From Allorhizobium sonneratiae (GTDB lineage: Bacteria > Pseudomonadota > Alphaproteobacteria > Rhizobiales > Rhizobiaceae), in contig NZ_JAMKOJ010000003.1 in the NCBI RefSeq assembly GCF_023700755.1, positions 471,944-535,943 on the forward strand: a stretch of 64,000 nucleotides of DNA, given 5' to 3'. Below are positions 62,901 to 64,000 of the stretch, piece by piece. The position numbers and the translations under genes were made by a program. Position 1 is the stretch's first letter; each line of letters begins with the position of its first letter. The notes beneath the pieces are model-generated. The model ran no database searches and was not told the DNA's origin. It saw only the letters and a list, made by a program, of their open reading frames with translations.

Positions 62901-64000
62901 TGGCCAATTACCAGCGCGCCTGGTTCAAGGCCAAGGCTCCGGCAGGTGCGGTCTATGCTTTTCCGTTTTTTCGCATGAAGGGGACTGTCTCCGGTCAGAG
63001 CGACAGCTATCTTTGGATACACAAGCCCTTCTTCGGTGAGGCAACCGCCAATCAGATGGAACCTTCGCCGTGGTCGGCTGCGGGCGTCACGCTCGTTTCC
63101 GGCGGCAATATTCTCACAGGCGCGATCACCACCGACAAGCTTTCGGCCAATGCCGTGACGGCGGCCAAGATTGCCGCAGGGGCCGTGACCGCAACCCAGA
63201 TTGCTGCCGGATCGGTGACCACCGACAAGATTGCCGCCGCCTCGATCACCGGCGACAAGGTGGCGGCCAACACCATTGGGGCCAACAACATTGCCGCAGG
63301 CGCGATTACGGCAAAGACCCTGACGCTGACCGACTACACCAACCTTGTGCCGAACGGCAATTTTGCCACCACCGATCTGGCGGGCATCTGGTCAGTCAAC
63401 AAAGGGGCCTCGGATGACAGGGTGGTGTTTGCTGACGGTTTTTCTTCACAGGGGCCACGCGCCATGCTTTTACAAAAGCCGACGCTGACCCCGGCGCATG
63501 ATCTCTACATTGCCCTGTTGCCCGCCTATTACATCCCGGTCACCGGATCGGCGGTCTATCAGTATGACATTTCCGTCTGGTCGAATGTCGGCACGTCATC
63601 GGGTGGCTTTTACTTCTGGCTGCAATGGTATGACGCAGGCAAAAACCTGCTGAGCAAGACCGATCTCGTCGTCAATGCCGCCATCACCGGCAGCCGGGTG
63701 CGCTATACCGCCCGCATCACCGCCCCGGCAGGCGCGCGCTTTGCCCAGCTCGGCATCTCGAACACTGGCAATAACAGCACAACAACCAATCTGCTGATCG
63801 ACTATATCGCGTTTCGTCTGGCCAATGCCGCCGAGCTGATCGTTGACGGCTCGATCACCGCCAACAAGCTTGCCGTCAACAGCCTCTCGGCGATCTCGGC
63901 CACGCTCGGCAATGTCGATATCTCCAACGCCAATATCGGCAATCTTCAGGTCGGCCGCTCGAACATTCCGACCGGGGCAATCTCGCGGGTGGACTTCAAC
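59963..64000 (+). CDS. very long tail tip / host-specificity protein, partial at window end
   Basis: 1346 codons visible from ATG 59963, still open at 64,000. N terminus looks like a signal peptide (MKRILLVLNVLGFWLMAEPA, AHA-G cleavage site), odd for a tail protein but seen in GTA/siphovirus tips. Residues 40-500: gp15/J-like base (VSAVMGYAATSGKRKYAGVY). From about 640: three blocks of short repeats (AITTDKIAAGAV-type), separated by beta-sandwich domains (FIKNSDFSAGLTGWG..., LVPNGNFATTDLAGIWS...), probably carbohydrate binding. Determines host recognition. Confidence 0.85.
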   Translation, partial: MKRILLVLNVLGFWLMAEPAHAGPVIAAISAVASFVGSLGIVGKVVLTVGLSLASSLLQKATQKKSDATTGTKLEIQMGDDSPVSAVMGYAATSGKRKYAGVYGSDGGTPNAYFVDVIELSNLPVSALAGLWVNDDRCSVDWSSPTADGLLPITNFRKDGKDYAWIKFYNGDQTKADPFLLAKFSGDAERPWRDTMVGRGCAYAIMVYRYNSELFSGVPSCVFELSGIPLYDIRKDSSAGGNGPHRFDDPATWEPSNNLAVQIYNVIRGMSWQGAWFYGGQNLAASRLPASNWIAAAQECDRARLLADGTSEPQFRGGVEFTGDTEPLELIDHLRAGCAGRLAEVGGAFKLQVGALNAAVYAFTDGDIIVTKEQSFEPFPALDDTVNAINATYPNPDEKWATKDAPALYDTALDAADGNRRLVADVQFPAVPYGNQVQQLMRTMLEEDRRFRTHQFYLPPDAWGLEPNDVVSWTSARNGYDNKKFIVVSAAGEASLNQQVTLREIDPADYGWSPSQQLPTTSAFVGTIAPASQAMTGWTVEAGSITDSANKELRPAIIVSCAADLDDIARVWVQVRLKATGAIVLDSDGFPYAGSSRWTISGSWCLSKTDYEVRGRLMPFTTRNTSWSDWISVTTLDLSEPADVLDGSITAEKIADAAITAEKIMDEAVTSLKLADEAVTTAKLAVDAVTADILASGAVNADKIADAAVTAKALADQAVDATKLAASIEPVTVVDALPSSRMTAYVTYNGESYRWNGSAYVKTVDTSELSGTISSTRIADLAITTPKLAANAVTAGKIAANAVTADTIAANAITTAKIAAGAVSADQIAAGAITTDKLAAGSITADLLAVGKGANFIKNSDFSAGLTGWGVEWSNADLSNFSISLRTDTFAPLPAALQIYQFNGTQNIEIGVVYRADGVSVDLTSVEAGKWYELSVYYLGHRCKGIQPYIAFADKSGSVLAYSSAGVFPAAQGIDPGKALANYQRAWFKAKAPAGAVYAFPFFRMKGTVSGQSDSYLWIHKPFFGEATANQMEPSPWSAAGVTLVSGGNILTGAITTDKLSANAVTAAKIAAGAVTATQIAAGSVTTDKIAAASITGDKVAANTIGANNIAAGAITAKTLTLTDYTNLVPNGNFATTDLAGIWSVNKGASDDRVVFADGFSSQGPRAMLLQKPTLTPAHDLYIALLPAYYIPVTGSAVYQYDISVWSNVGTSSGGFYFWLQWYDAGKNLLSKTDLVVNAAITGSRVRYTARITAPAGARFAQLGISNTGNNSTTTNLLIDYIAFRLANAAELIVDGSITANKLAVNSLSAISATLGNVDISNANIGNLQVGRSNIPTGAISRVDFN
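61893..63870 (+). repeat. three blocks of degenerate coding repeats in the tail tip gene
   Basis: Blocks at about 61893-62130, 62290-62520 and 63108-63320, with a short one at 63846-63880. Each block is a run of 10-11-codon units like IADAAITAEKI / AANAVTAGKIA. Units within a block have similar DNA (ATTGCCGATGCGGC; ATTGCCGCAGG), giving risk of slippage or recombination. Confidence 0.75.

Larger units (their letters stand above)
34100..64000. mobile_element. HK97-like prophage, left end to beyond window
   Basis: Left end at the 3' part of tRNA-Leu: integrase lies 89 bases from the tRNA end, followed by repressor/Cro, replication, restriction, packaging, head and tail genes in lambda/HK97-like order. 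Core-genome character stops at the tRNA. The right end (attR, lysis and the rest of the tail tip) lies beyond 64,000. The exact attL core cannot be set without the other junction. No frameshifts in the structural genes, so it could be inducible. Confidence 0.92.

Noticed and set aside
61385..63022. 545-codon minus-strand ORF over the tail tip gene
   Set aside because: Low-complexity Gly/Arg shadow produced by the coding repeats.
61893..63320. CRISPR-like repetitive DNA
   Set aside because: Repeats are degenerate, in frame and encode 10-11-residue protein units; no spacers.

Overview
This 64 kb window looks like the chromosome of an alphaproteobacterium of the Rhizobiales, most likely Brucellaceae (Ochrobactrum/Brucella). 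Reasons: a GC-rich genome with Brucella-like proteins, the purL-bolA-grxD block, an NADP-type icd, a DksA whose zinc finger keeps only one of four cysteines, and several copies of a short imperfect-palindrome repeat family (unit ends read TAGAGCA... / ...TGCTCTA) of the kind scattered through Brucella/Ochrobactrum genomes. The assignment rests on family and gene-order knowledge; no database search was run.

Positions 1-34,122 are core chromosome. In order: end of dksA; an NAD-dependent sugar epimerase; an L-2-hydroxyglutarate-oxidase-like flavoprotein; a small unknown protein; a glutathione S-transferase; icd; trmJ and murI (overlapping); a CNNM/CorC-type membrane protein; a HerA-like ATPase; two alpha/beta hydrolases, the second divergent from a TetR regulator with two visible operators; pepT; a TerC-family membrane protein; rpsD with a recognisable promoter and terminator; glsA; a ChbG-like deacetylase with an altered metal site; ttcA; two tandem inositol-monophosphatase paralogues; a Bcr/CflA-type MFS transporter; grxD, a small basic protein, bolA and purL as one leftward cluster; a J-domain protein; a SWIM-SNF2 helicase; a P19/Tp34-like protein; an XRE regulator; lipB; and tRNA-Leu(GAG).

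Positions about 34,100-64,000 are a prophage of the HK97 siphovirus type, also similar to gene transfer agents in its tail genes. It is integrated at the 3' end of tRNA-Leu and continues past the window end. Leftward genes: integrase with three small upstream genes, and a CI-like S24 repressor. Rightward: Cro/CII-like genes, a HicAB toxin-antitoxin pair facing an early gene block, a replication-initiator-like gene with internal iterons, a NusG-like antiterminator, an intrinsic terminator, HNH endonuclease, an inserted restriction-modification cassette (RHH regulator, m5C methylase, NotI-like endonuclease), then terminase, portal, protease, capsid, connectors, tail tube, chaperones, tape measure, tail tip and a very long tail fibre/tip gene cut by the window end.

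The regulatory layer of the prophage is unusually readable. A 15-bp palindrome GAAAG-N5-CTTTC occurs as a three-site cluster between repressor and Cro and as a two-site cluster upstream of the integrase genes. A 20-bp palindrome is duplicated upstream of hicAB. The NusG-like protein is encoded just upstream of a strong terminator that precedes the late genes. The most interesting items are this control circuit, the candidate origin inside the replication gene, the NotI-like restriction cassette, and the unknown XRE-fusion gene at 36,544-37,281.
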